Source of the DNA: Paramacrobiotus metropolitanus
Taxonomy: Eukaryota; Tardigrada; Eutardigrada; Parachela; Macrobiotidae
NCBI RefSeq assembly: GCF_019649055.1
Contig: NW_026570268.1
Span: forward strand, 806,001-870,000
Length of the DNA: 64,000 nucleotides
Direction of reading: 5' to 3'
The position numbers and the translations under genes are program-made. Below the pieces are notes generated by a model. That model was given only the letters and a program-made list of their open reading frames with translations, ran no database searches and was not told the origin of the DNA. Below are positions 46,501 to 58,969 of the stretch, one piece after another (within the stretch, counting starts at the first letter, position 1; each line of letters opens with the position of its first letter).

Positions 46501-49216
46501 ACACCACAGGGAAAAAGCTTAACTTTTATTTCATGACAGCTGCACTCCCGACAACTGTGCCGTCTCCACACAGTTGCATCAACTTATATACCACATCAAT
46601 ATGCATGCTCGCACAACACGCTCATATCGCATACAGCCACAAAGCTATAAAAACACACGCACCAATCTGACCACTGCACATCCGCTCCTGCAGGCCAGAT
46701 TAATCCTGCCTTCCTCTCATTCCCACTTGACCATCGGTCACAAACACTCATGCATATAAATGCATAACACCATAAAGACATAAATGTCCCGCACAAATAT
46801 GATCATAAACCATACAGCTCAGACTCGGCACCAACAAAACCATAAAGATACATACAGCCATGCAATCCACGCTATCCAGTGTCCACGGTCGTAATCCACG
46901 ATCGTAACACGGCTAAGATTCCAAATACCGTATACGGTAGAACAGAAGTTACAGAACGAACTACTGTACATCTGTACTTGGCAAGTGTGATCGTAGTGCT
47001 ATGGCTTCGTGCAAGTGAATCTGTGATTGTTCGAAAAGCGCTGCTTCTGACTTGTCGACGACAAATCAAAGACTAATCGTTTTCATAATTTTGTAACAAG
47101 TTTAACCAACTTTTTTTTATGAATTAAATTGAATACAATTTTGATCTTAAATTTAAATGAGTAAATACGCCAAAATTAAATTCCTAAAACGAAAAGGAAT
47201 TCTAAAACGAAAACGAATTTTAAATAAATTTAAATCTGAAAGCATGCTACGTTAAAAACTAAAAGTATGTTTGAACTTTAAAGCATTTTGAAATTAATTG
47301 AAAACCAATGGAAAATACCGGCAATGGTGAATTCGCGGGGCTGCGTCCAGCGCGGCTCCGGCTTGACCTGACTGTCGATGGGCTCCTTGTGAAAATGCTT
47401 CAACACCGTAGTCTCCAAGAAGTCCAGATGGCCCTCCAGCGGCATATCGCCGTAGCTGTAGAAGCGGGCGTTGGAGGGATGGTAATACGCTTTGTGGAAG
47501 CTGCGCAGCTGCTCCCACGTCAGACTGGGAATATCCAGCGGATCCCCGCCGCTCTCCACGCCGTAGGTGCCCGACGGCAGCAGGTAGTTGTGGATGCGGC
47601 GGGCGTACACGTTCTCCGCGTTGGAGAAGACGCCCTTCATCTCGTTGAAGACCACGCCCTTGAAGGCCAGCGCTGAGGCGGGGTCGGTCAGGTCCGCCGG
47701 CTCCAGACGGATTCCTTCTTGCCTGAAAACAAATTTTCATCAGAAAACAATTTTTAAAAACATTCATTATGTAGTGATATTATTTATAGTAGCATAAGAA
47801 CAATTCAAAAGAAATAAAAAAAATAGGTTTTCACTGTCGCAGTCATAAAACAGATGATTATTTTATAATTTGTCATTTTATACTGCTTCATTCTTAGGTT
47901 TATTTTTCCAAACACCGTATAACACACACAAAAACTGAGGTGTTGATCGTAGTGTAGAGGCTACCAAACGAACTGTTCCAGGCAGTTTGTTAGTTTGTTA
48001 CAGCGCGTAGAGGCTGATTTAACAATTTTCTAATCGATGCTCATTTATTGGCACGGCCTGCAACAGATCTACAAGTTTTTGTACAACGTGGATACCGAAC
48101 ACGGAACGAACAAACAAAAACAAGCTCGATCTTCGTATCATTCTGATATACGAGTACGTATTAGTTGTAACCAAATTAATTTAGGATTAATTCACCGAAA
48201 CTCAATATTTCTTTCGAAAATTACAACTTCCTTACGAAATTCACATCACTGCAATTACTTCCTAAAAATAAGCGAAGAATTTATGCGCGCACTGCAGATG
48301 AGTTTAATGCAGAATAATTTAAAAAAGTTTTCAAGTAAAATAAATAAAAATAAGCGCAACTGTAAAGGTGCTTAAATTTACTACTGTATATAAACTTATG
48401 TGAGTAAATTTTAAATGAATAAATTTTAAAATTCAAGCGAGCTGCAATAACAACAAGCGCAGAATTTTTTTAAAGTTTAAATTTGCTAAACCATTCCGCC
48501 AAACAAAGAAAAGAAACAGCCAAAAATAAACGAAAGTATAAAAAAATACCCAAATTAAATTAAAAATAAAATTTCCTGTCGACGGCGGCAAAAATTCCGC
48601 AAAAATCCATAACACCCACCACTGACCGAAAGTCGACATTGCGGAGATTGGGGAAGAACGCCGCATCCATATACACACTCAAGAGATTCTGGAAATCCTT
48701 GCGGTTGAGCGTGGAGAAGGGATACATGGTCCAGTCGCTGCTCGTCAGCGCGTTCATGAACGTCGACAACGAGCGGTTCAGCATGTTGAAGAACGGATCC
48801 CGTACCGGGAAGCGGCGTGATCCGCACAGTACCGTGTGTTCCAGAATGTGCGCCACGCCCGTGCTGTCGCGGGGCGGCGTGCGGAAGGCCACGGCGAAGA
48901 CGTTGTTGCGGTCGGCGCGGGCCAGATGCAGGTGCTGGGCGCCGGTGGCGCTGTGTTCTAAATGAACGGCGGTGAGCGCCAACTCGGGGATGGATTGGCT
49001 GCGCAGCACGGTGAAGCCGCCGATGCGCCGGTCCACGGGGTAGTCGTGTTGCAAAGGGTCCGCCGCAGGTTTGGCGGCCGGTGGGGAGGGGATCTGGCTG
49101 GAGTGGTGGCTGGGGAAGAGAACGTACGGACGCTGGTTGAGACTGCTGAAAATCTGAGTTCGACATTGCAGAATACTGGATGCGGGCGCTCGGCCCAGCA
49201 TCCGCATCACCGACAT
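40535..49216 (-). CDS. PITRM1: Presequence protease, mitochondrial (PITRM1/PreP)
   Basis: Nine exons on the minus strand: 49216-48627, 47722-47319, 46343-46102, 45670-45371, 44998-44704, 43951-43586, 42703-42461, 41738-41416 and 40873-40535. All junctions keep frame and the sum is 1033 residues, close to the usual length of the family. This matrix M16C zinc metalloprotease degrades cleaved targeting peptides and other short peptides. An Arg-containing, acid-poor N-terminus fits a mitochondrial presequence. The inverted zinc motif H-I-L-E-H is at residues 123-127 and the third ligand Glu in F-N-E-M-K-G at 224, 101 residues later as in known members. The second half has R-E-K-G-G-A-Y-G-G-G and the S-Y-R-D-P element typical of the C-terminal M16 domain. 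The introns collected a LINE tail and tRNA-SINE-like repeats. Confidence 0.97.
42995..43173 (-). mobile_element. LINE 3' fragment in a PITRM1 intron
   Basis: Nearly identical to 7155-7330, the 3' UTR and last codons of the minus-strand LINE fragment, in the same orientation. It is a truncated insertion in the intron between the exons at 43951-43586 and 42703-42461, in sense with PITRM1. Confidence 0.88.
43201..43297 (-). repeat. tRNA-SINE-like repeat, copy 1
   Basis: Read on the minus strand it contains TGGTAGAGCAGTGGCT (like a tRNA A box and D arm), then about 40 variable bases, then AAAGCCTGAAACTA and ATTCGACTA (like a B box). The same layout occurs at 44395-44477. Together these suggest a tRNA-derived short repeat. 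No cloverleaf forms over the whole unit, so it is not a functional tRNA. Confidence 0.45.
44395..44477 (-). repeat. tRNA-SINE-like repeat, copy 2
   Basis: Same boxes as at 43201-43297: TGGTAGAGCAGTGGCT, AAAGCCTGAAACTA and ATTCGACTA, with a different middle part. It lies in the next PITRM1 intron upstream in the gene, in the same orientation. Confidence 0.45.
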
Positions 49217-49387
49217 CCTTGACTAACGGATTTCGCACGCGGAGATTCCTAGAAAACTCCGCTACAATTATTCCTCATAAAAAAACATTCAGATTCCAAA
49301 AACAGATCAAAATAAACAATTCTGGAAGACGAAAAATGAAAATCGAAATTTCATGTTGCATCATGAATTTCAAAAACAACGCTGACT

Positions 49388-49580
49388 CGGTGAACATTGC
49401 AACCGCTCACATCGGCATCTTCGTGAACGTTATTAACACACCATGCGGCGTGCCACATTTCTGCATGGCACGCTGTACACTCCAGATTACTTCATCGCTT
49501 TAATCGGTGAACGTTGCGGCCGCTCAAATCGGCACTTTTATGAACGTTACGTACGTACCATGCGGCTTGCCACATAACTG
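49388..49580. repeat. Tandem duplication in the shared PITRM1/ATP synthase b promoter
   Basis: Two units of about 76 bp, at 49388-49463 and 49504-49579, share TCGGTGAAC(A/G)TTGC, CCGCTCA(A/C)ATCGGCA, TGAACGTTA, CCATGCGGC and TTGCCACAT-like parts. They lie in the 706-bp space between the divergent starts at 49216 and 49923. Confidence 0.75.
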
Positions 49581-49922
49581 ATGTTTTACCGTGTGGTGGG
49601 CTGTCGAGTCCGCGCCTGATCGCAGTTATCGCAGCGCAGCAGAAGATCCAACAAAAATCTGCGATTTCTTCCCATTCTGCTTTCTTTATCAGAACTTGCA
49701 TTATTTTTACCATCCCGGGATTATCACTAACATAAAGGTGAGTGCATTACCGAAGTCTTCGCCCAACCAGACCGTTGTTCAGTGGCAAATCGGAGTCTTT
49801 TAGAGGCTTAATCTGAAAGCACTGTTTCGACTGTTTTTGCGAACCTTCGCTCGCCCCTTCCCCGTTTCACCCCCTCGCCCGCCCCCATCCCCCCTCTTTT
49901 CACGGTGTTTATGCGCTCGTAG

Positions 49923-51485
49923 ATGATGCTGTCCAGCGGTGCGTGCAAATCCCTGCTGTTCCGCCCCCTGTGGCTGCAGGGCGCGGGGCGAACCCTGGCG
50001 ACGTCCGCGCTGCGTTCGGCCGAGGACAAGTCCAGCAGCGTCATCGCGCCCCGCAACGACGAGCATCACAAAAAGGGGCTGGTGCGCGGGGAGACCATCG
50101 AGTCGGATGTGACGCACATGGAGGACTTTGGCCTGATGGCGGACCCCATGCGCCCCACGGGGGAGGTGCTGGTGTACGAGGGGCCCGAGCGCGACGTCGT
50201 CAACTTCCCGCGCCCCACCATGCCGCTGTACGGGGGCCGCACGCGGCTGGGCTTCATCCCCGAGGAGTGGTTTGATTTCTTCTATAAAAAGACCGGAGTC
50301 ACGGGTACGTTCCACCACTGCGATTTTTGCTGTGGAATATTTTTCATTCGATTTTCGTAATTTATTTACGTAATTTGTAATTTTCTGATTTATTTCTGCC
50401 CATGAATTCGACTCCTGAAGTTTTATTTACGTAATTTCCAGTTTAGGAATTTATTTTTCCAACTGAACTTAATCAGTAATAATTTGAATGAATTTGTTCT
50501 GAGTTGGTTCATAGATTGTGTACACAACTAAATTAAATTGATTTAATTTTGATAATTATTTCGCTTTATGAATTTTAGTCCAGTAATTCAGCCTAATAAT
50601 CAGTCTTTATTGGCATCCAAATTATGATGAATTTAAAGATCGCCTCAGTGTTTTTTTGTAACTCTCGGTGACAGCATGGAATTTTAGGTAAATTTATAAT
50701 ACGAGTAATTTGTTAATTACATATTTATTGTAATTTTTAATTAATGTTTTTTTGTACATTGATGATCCTGTACTTGGTAAATTTTTGTAAAAATTTTTCT
50801 TTGACTTTTCTTCCGTTTATTGCCACCGAAATTAATTTGGAAATTTATTTTAGTAGAGATTTATTTATCAAAAAATAATCGGAGAACGCTGTTAAAATTA
50901 ATAAGAAATGGAATAATAATTAAAATATCAGCGATCTTGAGGAAATGCTTGATCGTAGGGCCGTACGTGTTCGGGGCGGGTCTGATCACGACGCTCCTCT
51001 CCAAAGAACTGTGGATCGTCGACCACGAATTCCCCATCATCCCGCCGCTGGCGCTGATCATCTACCTGGCCATGACGAAGGGCGGTCCGGCGCTGGCCAA
51101 GATGATGGACCAGGACATTGACGAGCACGAGCGCTCGCTGGTGGAGCTGCAGGAGGACAACATGGCCGACCTCAAAGCGGCCATCCAGGGCGAGGAGCAG
51201 GCGCAGTGGAGCGCCAAGGGCCAGAGCCTGCTCTTCCAGGCCAAACGCGAGAACGTGGCGCTGCAGCTGGAGGCCGAGTACCGCCGGCGCCTGGCCGAGG
51301 CCTACGCCGAGGTCAAGAAGCGCTTGGATTATCAGGTGGAGGTGCAGAATGCCAAACGCGCGGTGGAACGCCGGCACATGGTCAACTGGATCATCAACGG
51401 GGTCGTCAAGGGGATTGATGAGCGGCAGGAGAAGCAGAATATCGATAACTGCATCGCCAACCTCCACCGGCTCTCCACCGCCTGA
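49923..51485 (+). CDS. ATP5PB: Mitochondrial ATP synthase subunit b (peripheral stalk)
   Basis: Two exons, 49923-50304 and 50959-51485, joined in phase 1 (donor ACGG/GTACGT, acceptor ATCGTAG), giving 302 residues. The N-terminus ([16 protein letters not shown]) is a mitochondrial presequence. The family signature [18 protein letters not shown] crosses the splice into G-P-Y-V-F-G. Two hydrophobic segments follow (about residues 130-175, with [12 protein letters not shown]), and then a long charged coiled stalk to the C-terminus. The protein anchors the peripheral stalk in the inner membrane and holds F1 against rotation. The N-terminal part is somewhat longer than in vertebrates. It is divergent to PITRM1, another mitochondrial gene. 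Confidence 0.96.
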
Positions 51486-51519
51486 TTTCATTGAATTATT
51501 TTGGGTTTTGTCTCGTTTT

Positions 51520-52060
51520 TAGTGTTTTCCTTCGAGCTGTGTACTGTCCTGATTAAATCGCGAAATAATCGGTTAGTTCATCTGTTTCATTTTCATTTCC
51601 TTAGGAGAATAAGAATAAATTTGTTTATTAATTTAATCCGCTTTATTACAACTGTCCGTTTCCCTGTTTAAACACGACTGACCATAAGTAATACCTAATA
51701 AAATTGACTGTAAATTTAAATTGATCACGTTCATTTCCCGATGTATGCGCGGCAAAATTTAAATAATAACAAAATTAATTTATAATTTTAAAAAATCGAT
51801 TTTACAATTTTATTTACTGGTTTCCTGCTAGCTGTGTAATATCCTGATTAAATCGCGAAATAATCGGTTGGTTCATCTGTTTAATTTTCATTTCCTTAGG
51901 AGAATAAGAATAAAATTATTAATTTAATTGGCTTTATCGTTCGTTTTGTCTCCAACTTTCTTTTTCCCTGTTTAATCGCGATGAATTTATATATAATAAA
52001 ATTGACTATTAATTTTAATTAATCAGTTTTCTTTGCCGATCTATGCGCGGCATATTTAAT
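51520..52060. repeat. Tandem duplication behind the ATP synthase b gene
   Basis: Two units of about 240 bp start near 51520 and 51822. Both contain GCTGTGTA, CCTGATTAAATCGCGAAATA, TTCATTTCCTTAGGAGAATA, CCCTGTTTAA, TAATAAAATTGACT and TATGCGCGGCA in this order. The first unit is partly the 3' UTR with AATAAA near 51613, so the gene has a second, spare set of 3' end signals. Confidence 0.8.
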
Positions 52061-52588
52061 TATCAGTCTGATACTAATGAAATACTCGTACTTCGTTATT
52101 ATAATAATGACATACTCGTACATTGTTAAAAAATTTGGTAAAATTTCTGAATTTTTTCTTGAAGTGCGAAAAAGTGCCATCAAGTTAGATTTCATTGAAA
52201 TTTGTTCGAAAGATGTGAGGTTTTATACGCGTTTATCAAAATGCACCGTATCATTTTCTCTTCTCCGAAATCCCAAATCTTTCTCGCAGTTTGTTTTACT
52301 GCTCGCAGACGAGTACTCGTAGATCGGCCGCATTTAAATAAAATCATTAATCATTATGCTCTTAGTTATTTGCAACAAAAAATTAATAGCAGCAATGCTA
52401 GGAAAATTATTTTTTGAGTTGTAGTAGTCAGATAGTTACACAAGACATTATTTATGGCTTTTCGCCACTACTCTACGATCGCTCTTATTGCACACAACCT
52501 TAGCCGCTTCCGTAGAGCTGATTAATGCATTAACGGCAATTTTGCAACACTTTTTGCATCAGTCGCTGAGTTTTTTTGATTTTTTCGC

Positions 52589-52750
52589 CAGAAACGCGCC
52601 GAGACCGATGACGACATGGCGGCCATTCTCAACGTGAGTAACGGACAGTAATTATTTTTTTGTATTTTTTTAAATTTCCTCGTCATTGGCTGCCAGTACG
52701 CTTTTAAATATTCCCTTATTTTCACTGATACTTTAAATGGCAATTTCGAG
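52589..52750 (+). pseudogene. Duplicated exon end and donor from the gene at 62172
   Basis: AGAAACGCGCCGAGACCGAT...ATGGCGGCCATTCTCAACGTGAGT repeats 62707-62759 with one codon less, and the following intron sequence matches for another 110 bp or so. The fragment encodes K-R-A-E-T-D-D and M-A-A-I-L-N and keeps the donor, but has no upstream exon here. It lies between ATP synthase b and the 3' end of Arp1. Confidence 0.8.
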
Positions 52751-53052
52751 TAATTGGGGAAAATTGTTAGGGGAAATATTTGTACGTGAAAAATAGTAAA
52801 TTTAAAACTTAATTTTATTTTATAATTAATGATAATCCTTTTCCTAGCAGCACAATTACGACGCACACACCACAGTAACTGTTATAATGTGAAGAATAAA
52901 ATTAAAGTAACTAGAATTCATAAAAAAATCTGCGTTTAAAGCAGCCGCGGATATGAACACCAAAACACGACAAATCATGGTCGCTAGAGAACAAGTAAAA
53001 AAAAACCAGAAAGAAAACGCCAGGATGAATGAGGAAGTGCGGTAGATCGGGG

Positions 53053-56000
53053 TCAGAAGGTCTTGCGGTGGACGACGCGGAGGCCCTCGGCCTGGTAGTC
53101 CTTCTTGGAGATCCACATGCGCCGGAAGGTCTCCAGACTGGCCAGGATGGACCCGCCCATCCACGTCGAGTACAGCCGGTCCATCGGCGCCGCGATGCGC
53201 ACCTACAAACCATGACACTGTATTTTTATTGATTTATTCTAGCATTTCTTATTTAGTTACTCTATTTATTTATTATCGGGGTTTTTCTGGTTTATTTTTC
53301 CATCGGTAATGAAAGTGATGCAGTTATACGGGGAAAAATATGAAAAGTTGTTTAAAAAAAATCATAAATTCAATTACCCCACACTCCTGGAAAAAATCAC
53401 ATGAAACCCAGCGAGAAGATACGAAAAACTGTAAAAAATTCAGAAAATAAATTATAAAAATTGCGCAAACTTGCAAACAACCAAATTAAAGAACGGAAAT
53501 TACTAACAGCCAACAGCCAACATATTTAATCAAAATTAAATTGCGAAAACCACGGAGAAATCACTGCTTTAAGACCAACAATAAATAAAATCAAAATTAT
53601 ATTATGAAAATTATAGGAAGCGTTACTTAATAAAATCGAATCACAACATGGAAATTACAGGCAGCTGCAATGATTATTAATCAAAAAATAAATTCTGAAA
53701 ATGGCGAAAAAATGCTACAAAATTAAAAATAAATCCCCAAAAAATCGAAATTAAATTAAGAAAATTAGAAAAAGCAGTAAAAACCATTTAAAACAACAAG
53801 AAAAACTGCTTTGGCGATGTACCTTGGTGTCCTTGGGAGCGCTCTGCTTGATCTCCTGCAGCAGCCGATCCCCGAAGCCCCGCGTCAACGTCGACCCGCC
53901 CGACAGCACAATGTTGCTGTAGAGCGTCTTGCGCAGGTCCAGATCGCTCTTGCGGATGCTGGTCAGCAGGACATCATGGATCCCCGGCCACTCGTAGCCG
54001 AAGAGGTGCGGCTGGAAGAGCAGTTCCGGCGCGCGGAACCGCGACACGCCCACCTCCACCTGGTTGCCGTCGGGCAGCTCGTAGGTGGCGCTGGTGTCCT
54101 TCTCCGTCTGCTCCTCCTTGTCGGGGTTCAGCGCGATGTAGCACAGCCGCTCCTTCATCTGGCGGACCACCTCCAGCTCCGAGCTGGTGTGGAAGGTCAG
54201 CCCCTCCTTCATCAGCAGGAAGCGCATCCACGCCGTGACGTCGCGCCCCCCGATGTCCGTGCGCTGGATGCTGTGCGGGATGGCGAAGCCTGCGCCCCAT
54301 CGTACCGCATTATTTATTACATCATTTTATAATAATCACCATCAGAATTTTATTTTTTATATTTTATTTTATATTAAATTGTATTCTATTTTATAAGAAT
54401 TTCATATTTTATTTAATAAAAATTTTATATATTATTTCATAATAATTTTTTATTTTATTTTATAACAATATTATAATTTATATTCCACTTTATAAATTTA
54501 TAATAATGCTGGTATGAAAAAAATGGTAGGATAATCTAGCAACTTGTATGAAAGATCACTGTCAACTGTAAAGCATCGCGAGACGCAATTTGTATCGTCG
54601 CATCGCTCCGCAGCCAGTACACTACAATGCGTCTCGTTTTTCTTCAGCGCGTCTCGTGTACACAATACACTCATGGATGTCTACCCACTACCCAGTATCA
54701 CGTAACGTTACACAGTTACGCTCCTGTTAGTTTATGTGACGATAAAAAAAATTACGTAACTGCCAAGTCGCATTCAAGTACAGTAAGAAATTTTAAATTA
54801 AATCATGTGCAGTTTCTACCAAATTAAATCACAAGCAATATAAACGCACTTTAAAAGATAGTAAATCATCATATAACAAGTCCTCCTTAAATTACAATCA
54901 AATCACAAATAAATCAGAATACGAATATAGTGAACAAATCGTAATTCGCAAAAGCATAACCAAGCAAATGACAAATTTATCCACATAAATCACACACTTT
55001 TAAGGAAAAATGGAAAATATTAATTACAATCAAGAACCAATAATAAATTCAAATTGCGAAGAAATCACCAGCTAAACACATATTTTGTACAATAAATTAA
55101 ATAGAGCCAAATCAAAATATCAATAAGAAACCAAATTACAATTACACATTATGCTGATAACAAATTAAATTTCAAGTAAGGTCAGTTACAAATTAATTTC
55201 CGCTTAAATCAAATTTAAAAAATAATAAAAATTAAATTAAGCGGTGTGTGAAGGGCGTGGGGTTACCTTGGTAGATGGGGACGGCGTGCGTGACGCCGTC
55301 GCCGCAGTCGAGGACCAGACCGGTGGTGCGGCCGGTGGCGTACAGGCTGAGGACGGCCTGCAGCGAGAAGTAGACGGCCGGCACGTTGAACGTCTCGAAG
55401 AAGACCTCGGCGGCGCGCTCGCGGTTGCGGCGCGGATTATTCGGCGGCTCGGTCAGCAGCACCGGGTGCTCCTCGGCGTCGATGTGCAGCTGCTCCTTGG
55501 AGTAGATGTACCGCCACACCCGCTCCATGTCCGCCCAGTCCGTCACCTGCCAGCCACAAATCTATCACGATTTGTATTCGCAACAAATTCTTCACCAGTA
55601 AATTTCACCGCGCCGCGTTCTTAAATTAAATAAATATCACTAATTTAATATTAGCTCAATAGATTAGCACTGCCACACAGTTATGGAAATATCATTCTTA
55701 TTGTAAGCGGAATATCGGACCATGTAAATAGTGTGATAATTTGTAGAAAAAGCACTGCCTAGTAATGCCAACCCACGATAATAATATGGACAAAAATCAA
55801 CTTTAATGCCCACTATCAGAAAATAACTCGATCGACGGAAAAAATAGTTTTAATAGTATTATTAGAAATAAACTGAATAATTTGCAGAGGCTTAAAACAT
55901 CCATAAAAAATACTATTAACGGAATTTCAGAAATTTAATACCAAATATTGTATTGCACAGTAAATTGAATGCCGCTAATTAAAATAACAATAAAACTACG

Positions 56001-58969
56001 TGGCCCAATCTCGTTTCACTCGATTGTGTAGCGGCAGGTTCATAAAAAAAAAATAATATAAATAATTTATGAGTATCGTATGTTGTAACTGTGTGCACTA
56101 CTGAGCCCAACTAAATCTAACTGCAGCCTCGAGAAGGTTTATAATTTTGATTTCTAACAGCACGATTTCTAACAGATTTCTGTAGTATTGACTGAAAGTA
56201 GTCAAGTTTTTGCTATACATACAGAATTCCAGATGAGAATGAAAATTATATGTTCATTGTTGAATTAATTTCAAATAAAGCTCCTTATCCAGGATGAAAC
56301 GGTCGGTCTGTTTAGTTTAATTTGATGGCTTTGAAATGAAACTTTGTTATCGAAAATATAGTACATGAATATGAGCATAGTACATGAACAGTATAGTACA
56401 TAAACAGGAAAAACAGTATGTTAGTACAAATTTTTAAAATATTTAGCCACACCTTTTACATTATTGATTTTGTTTTAAAAAATTTTGTCCTTTGAGTAGA
56501 ACACATTATTGATTGTTTGCTCAACAACCCGTGATAAAATATTTCTTAGGTGAAATATTTGAAGCCACCAACCACCATTTTAAGATTCTGTGCTCTTAGT
56601 TATTATAAAGGATCACATAGACAATAATATCATTATAATTTGATCTGGAACACACCATAACCCATATACCTGTATGGACATTATCACAGACCATAGTATT
56701 CATTTTCATGATGATTTGACTGTATCAAATATTCCAAATCACAATTTTACAGTTCATAAAACACATTATTACAAATCAAAATATTACTTATAACCTATTT
56801 ACTTATCATTACTTACTTCAATTATCTTCTACTCCAACTACCTCAATTTGCATTTACGTTTCTATATTCACGCATGTATTCACGCATATTTCTTCCGATT
56901 AGAATCACCTTCCATTATTTTATTAAGGATAATAATACTTAAAAAAATTTAACGCAGATCTCTATGCAAGAAAACTTGCTAACCCATACAGAAGCTAAAA
57001 AAACGTACCAAAGTCAAACAAAACACGGCAGCCTGAATCAGCACTGCACTTAAATCCAAACCGACCACCACAAAATAATCAACAGGAGAAAAATCTTCTT
57101 CACTGCAAACTTCTTCAAATCCATAACAGCTCACAGGCAACTTCTGCTTATTCCGGAATTCCTTCTATACCTACCGAACTAAAAAAATCCAGTCAACAAA
57201 CCGAATCACCCTAACACTTTCTCGAACAACTTTTTAATGTACATCGCAACCTACTTCCCATATAAAAACCACCTGTTACTAAGCGTCCATAACCATCAGA
57301 TCAGAACATCATGTTCTGCTCTATTAAGCAATCAACTTTCGAACTTTCATGAATTTTACACAGTAATCCATCACCATCCACCACCACAACTCATAACACA
57401 CAACACACTTGCTTCCTGTTACACTTCATTAAACTATGAAGTATGAACAACCAATAAGTCGATTACACTTATGTCAGACTACAGTAAAACCCCTACAACC
57501 TTCCTCTGTTACAACATTCACCTTCATTATCAGTTTCTTTCAAACATATCATCTTTTAATATAATCTACTATCCTTTCAAATTGGCTACAGAGCAATTTC
57601 TGTTGATATTGTCTTTACTACCCGATACCTGTATCTAATATTATGCTCCTACAATAAGCTATTGCAATATGCTCCTACATTATGCTCCAACCATTTTTCA
57701 CACCACAATAATTACCACCTACCCCTTATTATCTCCACATATAATATGCTCCTGCAATGTACTCCTACTTATGTGAAAGCATATTGCAATGTGCTCCTAC
57801 ATATGTAGGAGCACATAGATGTAGGAGCACATTGCAATGTGCTCCTACATATGTAGGAGCACATTGCAGGAGCATATTGGATTACGTTTGTTTGGATACT
57901 ACAGTTCCGTTCCGTTTTTCTCCTCCAAGAACCGATGAAACCGATGCAATGTGCTCCTACTTATGTGAAAGCATATTGCAATGTGCTCCTACATATGTAG
58001 GAGCACATATATGTAGGAGTTATTGCAATGCTCCTACATATGTAGAGCACATTGCAGGAGCATATTGGATTACGTTTGTTTGGATACTACAGTTCCGTTC
58101 CGTTTTTCTCCTCCAAGAACCGATGAAACCGATGCAATGTGCTCCTACATAATGTAGGAGCACATAATGTAAACTAAAAAAGATGCCGAGCTAGCAACGC
58201 CATCTACAAGTTTCACGCATCGTTACTCGACTCATGTCACATGACTCATGTCACATGACTGTTGGGCCCCACCGCTTCCTTCAACCGGCCGGACCCTTCC
58301 GTACTCTATGGGCGCCAAAAACTACTTTTGTTTACACACGGATATCGAAGACCAAAAACCGAAACTACAGTTTCATATATGCTACGACTGATTCTAGTCG
58401 TATACCGCATATAAGAACCTGTCACGGTTCAATGAACCTGCCGCAAAAATATTATCCAGTGTAAGTGAAATTAATGAATACCCAATATGCGACAATATGG
58501 TGGATGAGTCACCGTGCTCAGCACGTAAAAGTAACCCAGAGCGAACAGCCACACTACTGCCTAGTGCCACTGCCTACTAATACGAGTAAAGACCGAAAAC
58601 AAATGGACTGAATAATCACCAAATACACTCCACACTTCCCTGATAATCAAACAATAATAAGAATTAATATCAGAATTTATTTCCATAAACGTAACACCGG
58701 AGATGAAATTTATCGATGACAGAACGACTTACGATGCCGTGCTCCATGGGGTAGCGCAGACTGAGCAATCCCCGGTTCTCCTCGGCCCGCGGGCCCACAA
58801 AGATGTCGCCCTCCAGCGCCCCGGCCATGAGGCGGTAGTACTTGACCCGGCCGACATAGTTGGGGAAGTGGCAGCGCGGCGCCGTGTCGCCCGCGAAGCC
58901 CGCCTTGATCAGACCCGACCCGTTGTCGATCACCACGGGCACGTTGGCCAGCACGTCGCTCGCCTCCAT
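53053..58969 (-). CDS. ACTR1A: Actin-related protein 1 (centractin, dynactin subunit)
   Basis: Four exons on the minus strand: 58969-58733, 55546-55267, 54289-53823 and 53202-53053, all in frame, giving 377 residues, the usual length for Arp1. Actin-fold landmarks include V-V-I-D-N-G-S-G at the start (phosphate loop 1), [13 protein letters not shown], the family-specific [15 protein letters not shown] (phosphate loop 2), I-V-L-S-G-G-S-T-L and a W-I-S-K-K-D-Y end with H-R-K-T-F. Arp1 forms the short actin-like filament of dynactin, which links dynein to cargo. The start is the Met before E-A-S-D-V; upstream codons in frame are not conserved. Intron 1 is 3.2 kb and contains a palindromic satellite. 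Confidence 0.97.
54340..54760 (+). repeat. Dispersed repeat, diverged copy of about 63080-63345
   Basis: Lying in Arp1 intron 2, it shares with 63080-63345 the order AATTTATAA(T/C)AATG, GAAAAAAAATG-like, (A/G)GCATCGCGAGAC/ACATCACGAGAC, TACACTCA, CTCCTGT(T/C)AGT and TATGTGAC. The similarity is clear but patchy. Confidence 0.5.
57640..58170. repeat. Palindromic satellite in Arp1 intron 1
   Basis: The 20-base perfect palindrome GCTCCTACATATGTAGGAGC recurs at 57793, 57841 and 57985, with imperfect versions at about 58029 and 58141, linked by ACATTGCAATGTG (itself palindromic). Two units of about 190 bp (57755-57942 and 57943-58135), including a shared non-palindromic tail (GATTACGTTTGTTTGGATAC ... 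CTCCTCCAAGAACCGATGAA), are in tandem. Single-word seeds (TATGCTCCTAC) precede it from 57640. Confidence 0.88.

Noticed and set aside
48555-49238. Alternative minus-strand frame in the first PITRM1 exon
   Set aside because: The other frame carries H-I-L-E-H and aligns over its whole length with PITRM1.
57640-58170. CRISPR-like array
   Set aside because: The palindromic words are not separated by unique spacers of even length, the two units are plain tandem copies, and the DNA is from an animal.
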